From contig NZ_CAJQYY010000013.1 of assembly GCF_907164575.1 (NCBI RefSeq), positions 62,001 to 126,000 on the forward strand: DNA of 64,000 bases, written 5' to 3'. The notes beneath the pieces are model-generated. The model searched no databases, was not told where the DNA came from, and worked only from the letters and a program-made list of their open reading frames with translations. The stretch is from Paraburkholderia gardini (GTDB taxonomy: Bacteria > Pseudomonadota > Gammaproteobacteria > Burkholderiales > Burkholderiaceae). Each line of letters opens with the position of its first letter. Position 1 is the first letter of the stretch. Below are positions 1 to 7,859 of this stretch, in pieces. The position numbers and the translations under genes are program-made.

Positions 1-196
1 CCAGGCTCCCCGTAAATCAGACGACTGAATCTGGATCAAGGTTTTGGCGATTACAAAATAAGCTATCCAAAACAAATAAAATTGAGGCGCTTCTTATGAA
101 TATCGGCTTATTTAAGAGATTCGAGGCGTTGCCTGCTCGAGGCAAAGAGGCGGGAGATGGAAGAAGCCGGCGGGCGGGCTGGGAGTCCACGCGCGA
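1..196. other. left edge, no gene recognised
   Basis: I see no convincing coding region here. The first 100 bases are AT-rich compared with the rest of the window, as in an intergenic or promoter region. A long plus-strand reading frame that begins at 96 is the antisense of the LivK and PutA genes and has no support of its own. Confidence 0.4.
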
Positions 197-238
197 AAAA
201 AACACCCTGGGAGCCGGATTCGCTCGCAGGGTGTTTTC
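197..238 (-). terminator. Rho-independent terminator of the binding-protein gene
   Basis: Arms AAAACACCCTG and CAGGGTGTTTT pair around a GC-rich loop. On the minus strand the stem is followed by a run of seven T. It lies about 90 bases past the stop of the binding-protein gene ending at 330. Confidence 0.8.
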
Positions 239-329
239 GAAGCTACCCGGATCGCAGGGGAAAGACTGGGATCCGGGTTGTGAAGCACGCGCCGCGTTTT
301 CGCAGCGCTATTCCTTGACGAAGCGGCTG

Positions 330-1478
330 TTACTTGCCGCCCACGCTTTGCAGCGTCGTCCACTTGCCGTCGACAACCTTGTACAGCGTGATGCCGCCGT
401 TCTTCAGGTCACCCTTGCTGTCGTAAGCGAGGTCTTTCGACGTCACGGCCGGCATCGACGTCTGCGCGAGCATCGGCAGGTACTTTGCCGGATCCGTCGA
501 GTTTGCCTTCTTCATTGCATTGAAGAGTGCCATTGCGCCGTCGTAGGCGTACGGCGAGTACGTCTGCACGTCTTCGTTGAAGCGCTTCTTGTACTTCGCG
601 ACGTAGTCCTTGCCGCCCGGCATTTCGTCCAGCGGCAGGCCGGCGAGCGACGCCACCGTGCCGTTCGCCGAGTCACCCGCGATCTTCAGGAACGTGTCCG
701 TCTTGACCATTTCGCCGGCCATCAGCGGCGCCTTCATGCCAAGCGTCTTCATCTGCTTGACCATCGGGCCCGCTTGCGAATCCGCGCCGCCGTAATAGAT
801 CAGGTCCGGATTCGCGGCCTTCAGCTTCGTCAGAATTGCCTTGAAGTCGACGGCCTTGTCGTTCGTGTACTCGCGCGCGATGATCGTTGCGCCCGATGCC
901 TTCGCGGCCTTCTCGAACTGGTCAGCCAGACCCTGGCCGTATGCGGTGCGGTCGTCGACGATCGCGATCTTCTTCATGCCAAGCGACTTCGCTGCGAACG
1001 TACCAGCCACCGAACCTTGCTGCGTGTCGGAGGTCATCATGCGAAACGTCGTCTTGAAGCCTTGCTGCGTGTACTCAGGCGCCGTCGCCATCGCGATTTC
1101 CGGGATGCCTGCGTTCGCGTAGATGCGCGAAGCCGGGATCGTCGTACCCGAGTTGAAGTGGCCGAGCATGCCCTTGATGCCGTCGTCGACGAGCTTCTGT
1201 GCGACCGTCGTGCCGGTGCGCGGGTCAGCCTGGTCGTCGGCCGAGTCGAGCACGAAGTGCACCGGCTTGCCGCCGATCACCGGCTTCGTCGCGTTCTCTT
1301 CTTCCACAGCCAGCGTGATGCCGTTCTGGAAATCCTTGCCGTAGTGCGCCTGAGCGCCCGTCATCGGACCGGCAAAGCCGATCTTCACGTCTTCAGCCGT
1401 TTGTGCCTGCGCGGTCCCCGCCAGCGACATGACCGCGACGAGCGTCGCAGCTGTCAGCCCTTTCATCGTGTGTTGCAT
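330..1478 (-). CDS. branched-chain amino acid ABC transporter substrate-binding protein (LivK-like)
   Basis: This is a 382-residue periplasmic binding protein of the type I fold used by branched-chain amino acid ABC transporters. It has an N-terminal signal peptide ending near TAQAQ (about residue 26) and then the family opening VKIGFAGPMTGAQAHYGKD. The usual DDQADPRTGTT segment, which sits near the ligand cleft, is present. The ATG at 1478 has an AAAGGAG Shine-Dalgarno 5 bases upstream. No permease or ATPase gene is adjacent, so it is an orphan component that must use another Liv system or one outside the window. Ligand cannot be read from sequence; Leu/Ile/Val is the default for the family. 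Confidence 0.9.
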   Translation of the reverse strand: MQHTMKGLTAATLVAVMSLAGTAQAQTAEDVKIGFAGPMTGAQAHYGKDFQNGITLAVEEENATKPVIGGKPVHFVLDSADDQADPRTGTTVAQKLVDDGIKGMLGHFNSGTTIPASRIYANAGIPEIAMATAPEYTQQGFKTTFRMMTSDTQQGSVAGTFAAKSLGMKKIAIVDDRTAYGQGLADQFEKAAKASGATIIAREYTNDKAVDFKAILTKLKAANPDLIYYGGADSQAGPMVKQMKTLGMKAPLMAGEMVKTDTFLKIAGDSANGTVASLAGLPLDEMPGGKDYVAKYKKRFNEDVQTYSPYAYDGAMALFNAMKKANSTDPAKYLPMLAQTSMPAVTSKDLAYDSKGDLKNGGITLYKVVDGKWTTLQSVGGK

Positions 1479-1565
1479 AGCTTCTCCTTTGGTACCAGGT
1501 GTGAGTGGAGCGACATCGGGGTCACCGTGCCGCTTCCATTTTTTGAATTGATCGTCGAGGTTCGC

Positions 1566-4500
1566 TCAGCCAATCGTCATCAAATTCGCATTGCCGCCTG
1601 CTGCTGCCGTATTTACGCTGACCGAACGTTCCGTCAACAGACGTTCAAGCGCGTAATCCTCATCGCCGCTTTCCAGCGCGCGTGCCGCCACGCCCTGCAC
1701 CGATACGATCGGCCCCGGCCGTTTCGCGACTTCCTTTACCAGCGCGAGCAGCTCGTCGCTGTCGCCTTCGAAAAGCACTGCATCGAAAGCGGCCTCGGCG
1801 GTCTTCTTCACGCTCGCGTGTTGCTTCAATCCCGCGGGCAACGCGGCGACCAGCTGCTCGCCCGCCGCGCCTTCGAAAAGCGCGCGGTTTCCTGTCGCCA
1901 GCACCGCGGCAAACTGCGCGCGGGCACCGCCGTGGGTCGACGGCACGCACAGCACGGTGCCACGAGCGCCGAGCGTGTACGTGTTGCGCTCGCCGGTCGG
2001 CCCCGGCAACACGGCCGTCGCGCCGGCCAGCACGTACGACAGATAACCGTCGCAGCGCGCGGCGAGCGTCGCCTGACCTTCGCCGATCAGCCAGTCGCGC
2101 AATGCCGTCAACACGGCAGCCGGATTGTCCCCCATTCCATCCACTTTTTGGGATGACTGCGGTGCATCCACCACAAGCGCCGCGGCGAGCGACTTCGGCA
2201 AACCCGCCGGACGCTTGGCCAGCAGACGCTGCAGATACAGCGCGCCGCCCGCCTTCGGCCCCGTGCCCGACAGGCCTTCGCCGCCGAACGGCTGCACGCC
2301 GACCACCGCGCCGATCACATTGCGGTTCACATAGATATTGCCGACGTGCGCGCGGCCGATCACATGCGCGATCGTTTCGTCGATCCGCGTGTGAACGCCG
2401 AGCGTGAGCCCGTAGCCCGTCGTGCGGATCTGGTCGAGCAGCTTGTCGAGTGCGCTACGGTGATAACGCACCACGTGCAGCACCGGGCCGAACACTTCGC
2501 GCTTCAGTTCGTCGATGCTGTCGAGTTCGATCAGCGTCGGCGGCACGAACGTACCGGCTGCGCAGCCTTCCGGCATCGGCAGCTGCACGACCTTGCGGCC
2601 CTTCTCGCGCATCGCGGCGATGTGCGCATCGATGCCGCGCTTTGCTTCGATGTCGATCACCGGACCGACGTCGATCGACAGACGATCCGGATTGCCCACC
2701 GCGAGTTCGCCCATCGCACCGGTCAGCATTTCGAGCGTGCGGTCCGCGACGTCGTCCTGCAGACAGAGAACGCGCAGCGCCGAACACCGCTGGCCGGCGG
2801 AGTCGAACGACGACTGCAGCACGTCGGCGACGACCTGCTCCGCCAGCGCCGACGAATCGACGATCATCGCGTTCTGGCCACCGGTTTCGGCGATCAGCGG
2901 AATCGGCTTGCCGTCGACGTCGAGGCGCGACGACAGCGTCCTGTTGATCAGGCGCGCGACTTCGGTCGAGCCGGTGAACATCACGGCACGCGTGCGCGCA
3001 TCGGCCACCAGGGCCGCGCCGACCGTTTCACCGTCGCCCGGCAGCAGTTGCACCGCGCCCGCCGGCACGCCGGCTTCGCGCAGGATGCGCACCGCCTGCG
3101 CGGCGATCAGCGGCGTCTGTTCAGCGGGCTTGGCGAGTACGGTATTGCCGGCGGCGAGCGCTGCTGCAACCTGACCCATGAAGATCGCCAGCGGGAAATT
3201 CCACGGGCTGATGCACACCACCGGTCCGAGCGGGCGGTGCGTGTCGTTCGAAAACTCGGTGCGGATCTGCGTGGAGTAATAGCGCAGGAAGTCGATCGCT
3301 TCGCGGATTTCCGCGACGGCGTTCGGCAACGATTTGCCCGCTTCGCGCACGACGAGACCCATCAGCGTATGCATCTGCGCTTCGAGCAGATCGGCGGCGC
3401 GCGCGAGACAGTCGGCACGCGCCTCGACGGGCGTCGCCTGCCAGATCGGCGCGGCTGCAACGGCGTGCGTGAGCGCGGCGCTCACATGTTCCGGGGTTGC
3501 CTCGACCACCGTGCCGACGAGGTCACGCTGATCGGCCGGGTTGCGCACGTCGCGCGCGGCGCCGTTGGCGATGTCGTTGTCGGCGAGCATGGGCGCCGCG
3601 CGCCACGGATGGTGCGCGCTCGCCAGCAACGCCGACGACAGCGACGCCAGACGATGCTCGTTCGACAGATCGAGGCCCATCGAATTGAGACGCTCGCCGC
3701 CGAACAGGTGACGCGGCAGCGGAATCTTCGCGTGCGGCGCACCGAGCGGCGTGATCCTCGACGCTTCGTCGACCGGGTCGGCCACGAGGTCCTTGATCGC
3801 GACGGTTTCATCGGCGATGCGGTTTACGAACGACGTATTCGCGCCGTTTTCCAGCAGCCGGCGCACGAGATACGCGAGCAGCGTTTCATGCGTGCCGACT
3901 GGCGCGTACACGCGGCACGGACGGTTCAGCTTGTCGCGGCCGGTGACTTCCTCGTACAGCGGCTCGCCCATGCCGTGCAGACACTGGAATTCGTACTGGC
4001 CAGGGTAGTAGTTCTGGCCGGCAAGGTGATAGATCGCCGCGAGCGTATGCGCGTTGTGCGTTGCGAACTGCGGATAGACGGCATCCGGCGCGCCGAGCAG
4101 CTTTTTCGCGCAGGCAATATACGAGACGTCCGTATAGATCTTGCGCGTGTAGACCGGATAGCCTTCGAGACCGTCCACCTGCGCGCGCTTGATTTCGCTA
4201 TCCCAGTACGCGCCCTTCACGAGGCGGACCATGATGCGGTGGCGGCTGCGGCGCGCCAGATCGACGATGTAGTCGATCACGAACGGGCAGCGCTTCTGAT
4301 ACGCCTGTACCACGAAGCCGATGCCGTTCCAGCCGGCCAGTTCCGGATCGAAGCACAGCGCCTCGAGCAGATCGAGCGAGATTTCGAGGCGGTCGGCTTC
4401 TTCGGCGTCGATGTTCAGACCGATGTCGTAACGGCGCGCGAGGATCGCGAGCGCGCGCACGCGCGGCAGCAACTCGTTCATCGTGCGTTCCTGCTGCGAG

Positions 4501-5507
4501 CGCGAGTAGCGCGCGTGCAGCGCCGACAACTTGATCGAGATGCCCGGGCCTTCATAGATGCCACGTCCACCAGCGGCCTTGCCGATCGCGTGGATCGCCT
4601 GCTCGTACGATGCGTAATAGCGCAGTGCGTCGGCTTCGGTTGTCGCGGCTTCGCCGAGCATGTCGTACGAATAGCGGAAGCCCCGCGCCTCGAACTTGCG
4701 GCTGTTGGCCAGTGCCTCGGAAATGTTCTCGCCCGTGACGAACTGTTCGCCCATCAGGCGCATCGCCATATCGACGCCCTTCCTGATCAGCGGCTCGCCG
4801 CCCTTGCCGATCAGACGCGTCAGCGCCGACGAAAGACCCGTCTCACTGTTGGTCGTCACCAGCTTGCCGGTGATCATCAGACCCCACGTCGCGGCGTTGA
4901 CGAAGAGCGACGGCGCCTGGCCGACGTGCGATCGCCAGTCGCCCTTGCTGATCTTGTCGCGGATCAGCGCGTCGCGCGTGGCGCGGTCGGGAATGCGCAG
5001 CAGCGCCTCGGCGAGGCACATCAGCGCGACGCCTTCCTGGCTCGACAGCGAGAATTCGCGGATCAGCCCTTCGACGCCGCCACCCTTGCTCTTGGTGCGC
5101 AACGTTTCGACGAGCTTGCCCGCCATCGCCTGCACGTCGCCGGCGAGGTTCGCGGGCAGACGTGCCTGACCCAGCAGGAACGGCACGCACTCCGGCTCCG
5201 GACGGCGATACGCCGCCGTGATCGCCGCGCGCAGCACCGACTGCGGCTGCACGCTCTGCGCGAATTCGAGGAACGGATGCGAGGCGCTCTCTTCGTCGGA
5301 ATCGACGACTGCGCTCCCGGCCAGATCGACCGCGCCGTTCAGACCCGACAGTTCGGGGGGCAGCTGACCCTGCTCGATCTTCTCCAGATACGCGAAGATC
5401 GCCTGCTTGATCAGCCAGTGTGGCGTGCGCTCGAGGCGTGTGGCGGCTTCTTTCAGCCGGGAACGGAGGAGGTCGTCAACCTTGACGCCAAGGGTAGTGC
5501 TCGCCAT
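1566..5507 (-). CDS. putA: trifunctional transcriptional regulator/proline dehydrogenase/L-glutamate-gamma-semialdehyde dehydrogenase PutA
   Basis: PutA oxidises proline to glutamate in two steps at the inner membrane and, in the long form, represses its own locus. This 1313-residue protein has a ribbon-helix-helix DNA-binding N terminus (residues 1-50, opening MASTTLGVKVDDLLRSR). A proline dehydrogenase barrel with SIKLSALHARYSR follows, then the aldehyde dehydrogenase domain. The catalytic Cys is in GQRCSALRV (residue 908) and the Glu is in AETGGQN. A C-terminal extension completes the long type. I chose the ATG at 5507 because AAGGA lies just upstream and the protein then begins with the RHH strand; an in-frame ATG nine codons earlier lacks this. 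A candidate operator lies 75-105 bases upstream. Confidence 0.96.
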   Translation of the reverse strand: MASTTLGVKVDDLLRSRLKEAATRLERTPHWLIKQAIFAYLEKIEQGQLPPELSGLNGAVDLAGSAVVDSDEESASHPFLEFAQSVQPQSVLRAAITAAYRRPEPECVPFLLGQARLPANLAGDVQAMAGKLVETLRTKSKGGGVEGLIREFSLSSQEGVALMCLAEALLRIPDRATRDALIRDKISKGDWRSHVGQAPSLFVNAATWGLMITGKLVTTNSETGLSSALTRLIGKGGEPLIRKGVDMAMRLMGEQFVTGENISEALANSRKFEARGFRYSYDMLGEAATTEADALRYYASYEQAIHAIGKAAGGRGIYEGPGISIKLSALHARYSRSQQERTMNELLPRVRALAILARRYDIGLNIDAEEADRLEISLDLLEALCFDPELAGWNGIGFVVQAYQKRCPFVIDYIVDLARRSRHRIMVRLVKGAYWDSEIKRAQVDGLEGYPVYTRKIYTDVSYIACAKKLLGAPDAVYPQFATHNAHTLAAIYHLAGQNYYPGQYEFQCLHGMGEPLYEEVTGRDKLNRPCRVYAPVGTHETLLAYLVRRLLENGANTSFVNRIADETVAIKDLVADPVDEASRITPLGAPHAKIPLPRHLFGGERLNSMGLDLSNEHRLASLSSALLASAHHPWRAAPMLADNDIANGAARDVRNPADQRDLVGTVVEATPEHVSAALTHAVAAAPIWQATPVEARADCLARAADLLEAQMHTLMGLVVREAGKSLPNAVAEIREAIDFLRYYSTQIRTEFSNDTHRPLGPVVCISPWNFPLAIFMGQVAAALAAGNTVLAKPAEQTPLIAAQAVRILREAGVPAGAVQLLPGDGETVGAALVADARTRAVMFTGSTEVARLINRTLSSRLDVDGKPIPLIAETGGQNAMIVDSSALAEQVVADVLQSSFDSAGQRCSALRVLCLQDDVADRTLEMLTGAMGELAVGNPDRLSIDVGPVIDIEAKRGIDAHIAAMREKGRKVVQLPMPEGCAAGTFVPPTLIELDSIDELKREVFGPVLHVVRYHRSALDKLLDQIRTTGYGLTLGVHTRIDETIAHVIGRAHVGNIYVNRNVIGAVVGVQPFGGEGLSGTGPKAGGALYLQRLLAKRPAGLPKSLAAALVVDAPQSSQKVDGMGDNPAAVLTALRDWLIGEGQATLAARCDGYLSYVLAGATAVLPGPTGERNTYTLGARGTVLCVPSTHGGARAQFAAVLATGNRALFEGAAGEQLVAALPAGLKQHASVKKTAEAAFDAVLFEGDSDELLALVKEVAKRPGPIVSVQGVAARALESGDEDYALERLLTERSVSVNTAAAGGNANLMTIG

Positions 5508-5581
5508 GTTTCCTTCGAATGCCGATTTGACCATCGGCGAAAGACTAGAAAGTTGGCGAATCGTACGCCTTCAATTAAAAA

Positions 5582-5612
5582 GGTGCAACCGCTCGCGGGG
5601 AAAGGTTGCACC
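5582..5612 (-). promoter_or_regulatory. inverted GTTGCA repeat upstream of putA (candidate PutA operator or hairpin terminator)
   Basis: Nine-base arms GGTGCAACC and GGTTGCACC form a perfect inverted repeat 13 bases apart. Each arm contains GTTGCA (5605-5610 plus strand, 5584-5589 minus strand), which is the operator motif described for E. coli PutA. On the minus strand the repeat is followed by TTTTT, so it could also work as an intrinsic terminator or attenuator in the putA leader. The sequence alone does not separate the two readings. Confidence 0.5.
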
Positions 5613-5790
5613 CCTCGCAATCCCTTATGCCACCGGGGTTTGCGCCGGGTCGGGGTGTGCCGGATGTACCCGGTTGCGATCGGTGTTTTCCCTGGCCTGA
5701 TTCTTTTCGTCGCTACCCTTATCGAATCCCGCGCCGCGCCGATATACAGACATACGCCGCGCAACAGGCGTCTTGCTCACAGGGAAGGTG

Positions 5791-5949
5791 ATGGAAATGG
5801 AAAAGTGGATGGTGGTGACGGGAATCTGGACGATGTGCGCGCTGTGTGCGGTGTTTTTTATTCGCGGCGCATCGTGTTCGGCGACAAAACGGATGGAAAC
5901 GGCACGCGTGAACCCGCGTGGCGGGCGATCGGCAAAAAACGCGTCCTGA
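5791..5949 (+). CDS. small putative membrane protein, 52 residues
   Basis: The frame runs from the ATG at 5791 (a second ATG is two codons later) to the TGA at 5947-5949. AGGGAAGG lies just upstream as a ribosome binding site. The product starts MEMEKWMVVTGIWTMCALCA and has one hydrophobic segment (about residues 7-23). A basic tail of Arg/Lys/Ser follows, giving a single-span protein with its C terminus probably in the cytoplasm. It lies on the plus strand between putA and the YeiH-type gene, both minus. I do not recognise a family. The good start site and typical membrane profile argue for a real gene, but no independent evidence is available. Confidence 0.45.
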   Translation: MEMEKWMVVTGIWTMCALCAVFFIRGASCSATKRMETARVNPRGGRSAKNAS

Positions 5950-6240
5950 GTGACGCGCGAGCCGGCCTCGCTCAGCCAGAAATACGGGCGGGCGTCGGGT
6001 CGAACTGGCTGCAGGTGTCGTCAGGCGAGACGAGCTGGTCGTGCAGACGACACAGCCGGCTCGCCGCCACGCTCGCGCCGAAACCCGAACTGAAGACGGT
6101 GAGGCCTGGAATGCTTTGTTCAAGAGAATGCCGGTCGTCGGCGCGGTGCCGGCATCCGGCGCAACACCGGCTTGCGTCGCGCAGCGCGGCCGTTTCCGGC
6201 GCGCCGCGCGCGAGTGTCGAGGTGCCGTCCGGCTTCACGG

Positions 6241-7671
6241 TCACTGTCCCAGGCTATTCCAGTACGATGCGAATACGTGCGCGGACAGCACGTAGCCGAT
6301 GGCGATATTGACCGCCACGCCTGCCGTGAACACGAGGAACGGCTTCAGGCCGGTCGCCGTCAGCGTGCGCAGGCGCGTGGTCAGCCCGATGCTCAGGAAG
6401 CAGAAGATGAACGCCCACGTACGCAGCGCGGTAATCGGCCCGACGAATTCCGGCGTCACGACCTTGCGGTAATCCGCAAGCGAATAGTGGCTGGCAATCC
6501 AGGTCACGAGCGCGGACGCGATCACGAAACCAATCACGAATTTCGGAAAGCGCGCCCAGATTTCGCCAGCGTCAGCGCGGGATTTGACGGTGCTGTCTCC
6601 GGATTCCCAGCGCGTCGTCGCGACGATCGCGAGCACGAACGCCCAGATGCCGATCCAGATGTCGCGGCCCACCACCTTCATCAGCGTGAATGCCTGCAAC
6701 GCCGCATCAGGCGCACCCGCGATCGCGCCGCCGGCGCTCTTCGCGAAGTCGCCGTAGGCCTGCGCGGCGGCGATGCCGGCTGCATCGGCGAATTCCGATG
6801 TGCCGATCCACGCGCCCGCGACGCCGGTCGGCAGGCCGAGCGAGCGTGACGCGATCGGCAACACGAAGATCATCACGATCGCCCACAGGATCACGAGTGT
6901 GATCGCCACGGAAGCCTGCTCGCGCTTCGCGCGCACCGCGCCCGCGATCGCAATCGCCGCCGACACGCCGCACACCGCGCCGCCCACACCGAGCACGGCC
7001 GCGAAGCGCCGGTCGAGGCCGAGCGCCTTGCCCGTGAAAAAGATCACGGAGAACGTGATCAGCGAGACGATCGTCGCCTGGCCGACCGCGACCGGTCCGG
7101 CCCACACGAGCAGCGTGAACGGCAGGGTCGCGCCGAGCAGCACGATGCCGACCTTGATGTAAAACTCGACGCGCAGGCCGGCGGAAAACCACTCCGGCAG
7201 CCGGAACACGTTCGAGATCACGAGCCCGAGCGCGAGCGCGACCAGTGGCGGTTCGAGGTTGTACTTCGCTGCGCTGGCCCACGCTCCGAGTTCGAATATC
7301 AGCACCGACACGACAAACAGGATCAGAAACGACGGCAGGAAGTGCGCGACGTTCTGTTTGAGCACCGCGAGGCTGACGCTGAACAGCACGGCGAACACGA
7401 CGAACAGCGCGACGTAGTTCGGCAGATGCCTGACGAGGTCCGCACCGGCGGCGCCGACGCTCGCCCATTTGACGGGCGCAACCGCGAGCCACTTGATGCT
7501 GCCGCCGGACGCGAACAGCGCCCACGCGATCACGATCACGAAGAGGCCGATCCAGACGGCCCACCAGTCTTCGGTTGAAAAGAGACCGCCGCCGCCACGC
7601 GTCGTGCGCCCGGTGCGGTCCGCGGCTGCGGGCTGCGCGCCCGCCGGCAGGCTGTGGTTTGTATCGCTCAT
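6241..7671 (-). CDS. YeiH family (UPF0324) putative sulfate exporter permease
   Basis: This is a polytopic inner-membrane protein of 476 residues with roughly ten or more hydrophobic helices. Family-like stretches include LGVGGAVCGVSAAIAIAGAV and an FFTGKALGLDRRFA loop. It resembles the YeiH/UPF0324 group, often annotated as putative sulfate exporters, but is longer than E. coli YeiH because of an extra N-terminal region with two to three helices. The ATG at 7671 (MSDTNHS) is chosen because upstream residues look non-coding; a second ATG about ten codons earlier is possible. Substrate is not established for this family, so the sulfate label is only inherited annotation. Confidence 0.75.
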   Translation of the reverse strand: MSDTNHSLPAGAQPAAADRTGRTTRGGGGLFSTEDWWAVWIGLFVIVIAWALFASGGSIKWLAVAPVKWASVGAAGADLVRHLPNYVALFVVFAVLFSVSLAVLKQNVAHFLPSFLILFVVSVLIFELGAWASAAKYNLEPPLVALALGLVISNVFRLPEWFSAGLRVEFYIKVGIVLLGATLPFTLLVWAGPVAVGQATIVSLITFSVIFFTGKALGLDRRFAAVLGVGGAVCGVSAAIAIAGAVRAKREQASVAITLVILWAIVMIFVLPIASRSLGLPTGVAGAWIGTSEFADAAGIAAAQAYGDFAKSAGGAIAGAPDAALQAFTLMKVVGRDIWIGIWAFVLAIVATTRWESGDSTVKSRADAGEIWARFPKFVIGFVIASALVTWIASHYSLADYRKVVTPEFVGPITALRTWAFIFCFLSIGLTTRLRTLTATGLKPFLVFTAGVAVNIAIGYVLSAHVFASYWNSLGQ

Positions 7672-7859
7672 CGCAAAGCCCCGGAAGTTGAGGTGCATCG
7701 GCGCAAGGGTTGGTCGGGTTCGGATTGTTGTGAAAATTGCGCCGGTCGGGCGAAATATAGTCGAGCGATATCCGAAAGCGAAACGACCTTTCGCTCTATC
7801 GATATGACCGCACGGGATTTGCCCGCGGAACGCCGGATCGGCCGGATGCGCGAGCGGCG

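Noticed and set aside
96-2156. Long plus-strand reading frame over LivK and PutA
   Set aside because: It is antisense to two well-recognised genes, is rich in Arg and His as expected from a GC-rich reverse frame, and has no family resemblance.
2346-6311. 1321-codon plus-strand frame over putA
   Set aside because: It mirrors putA on the opposite strand. Its composition is Arg/His/Asp-rich and unlike a real protein; the open frame is a consequence of high GC3.
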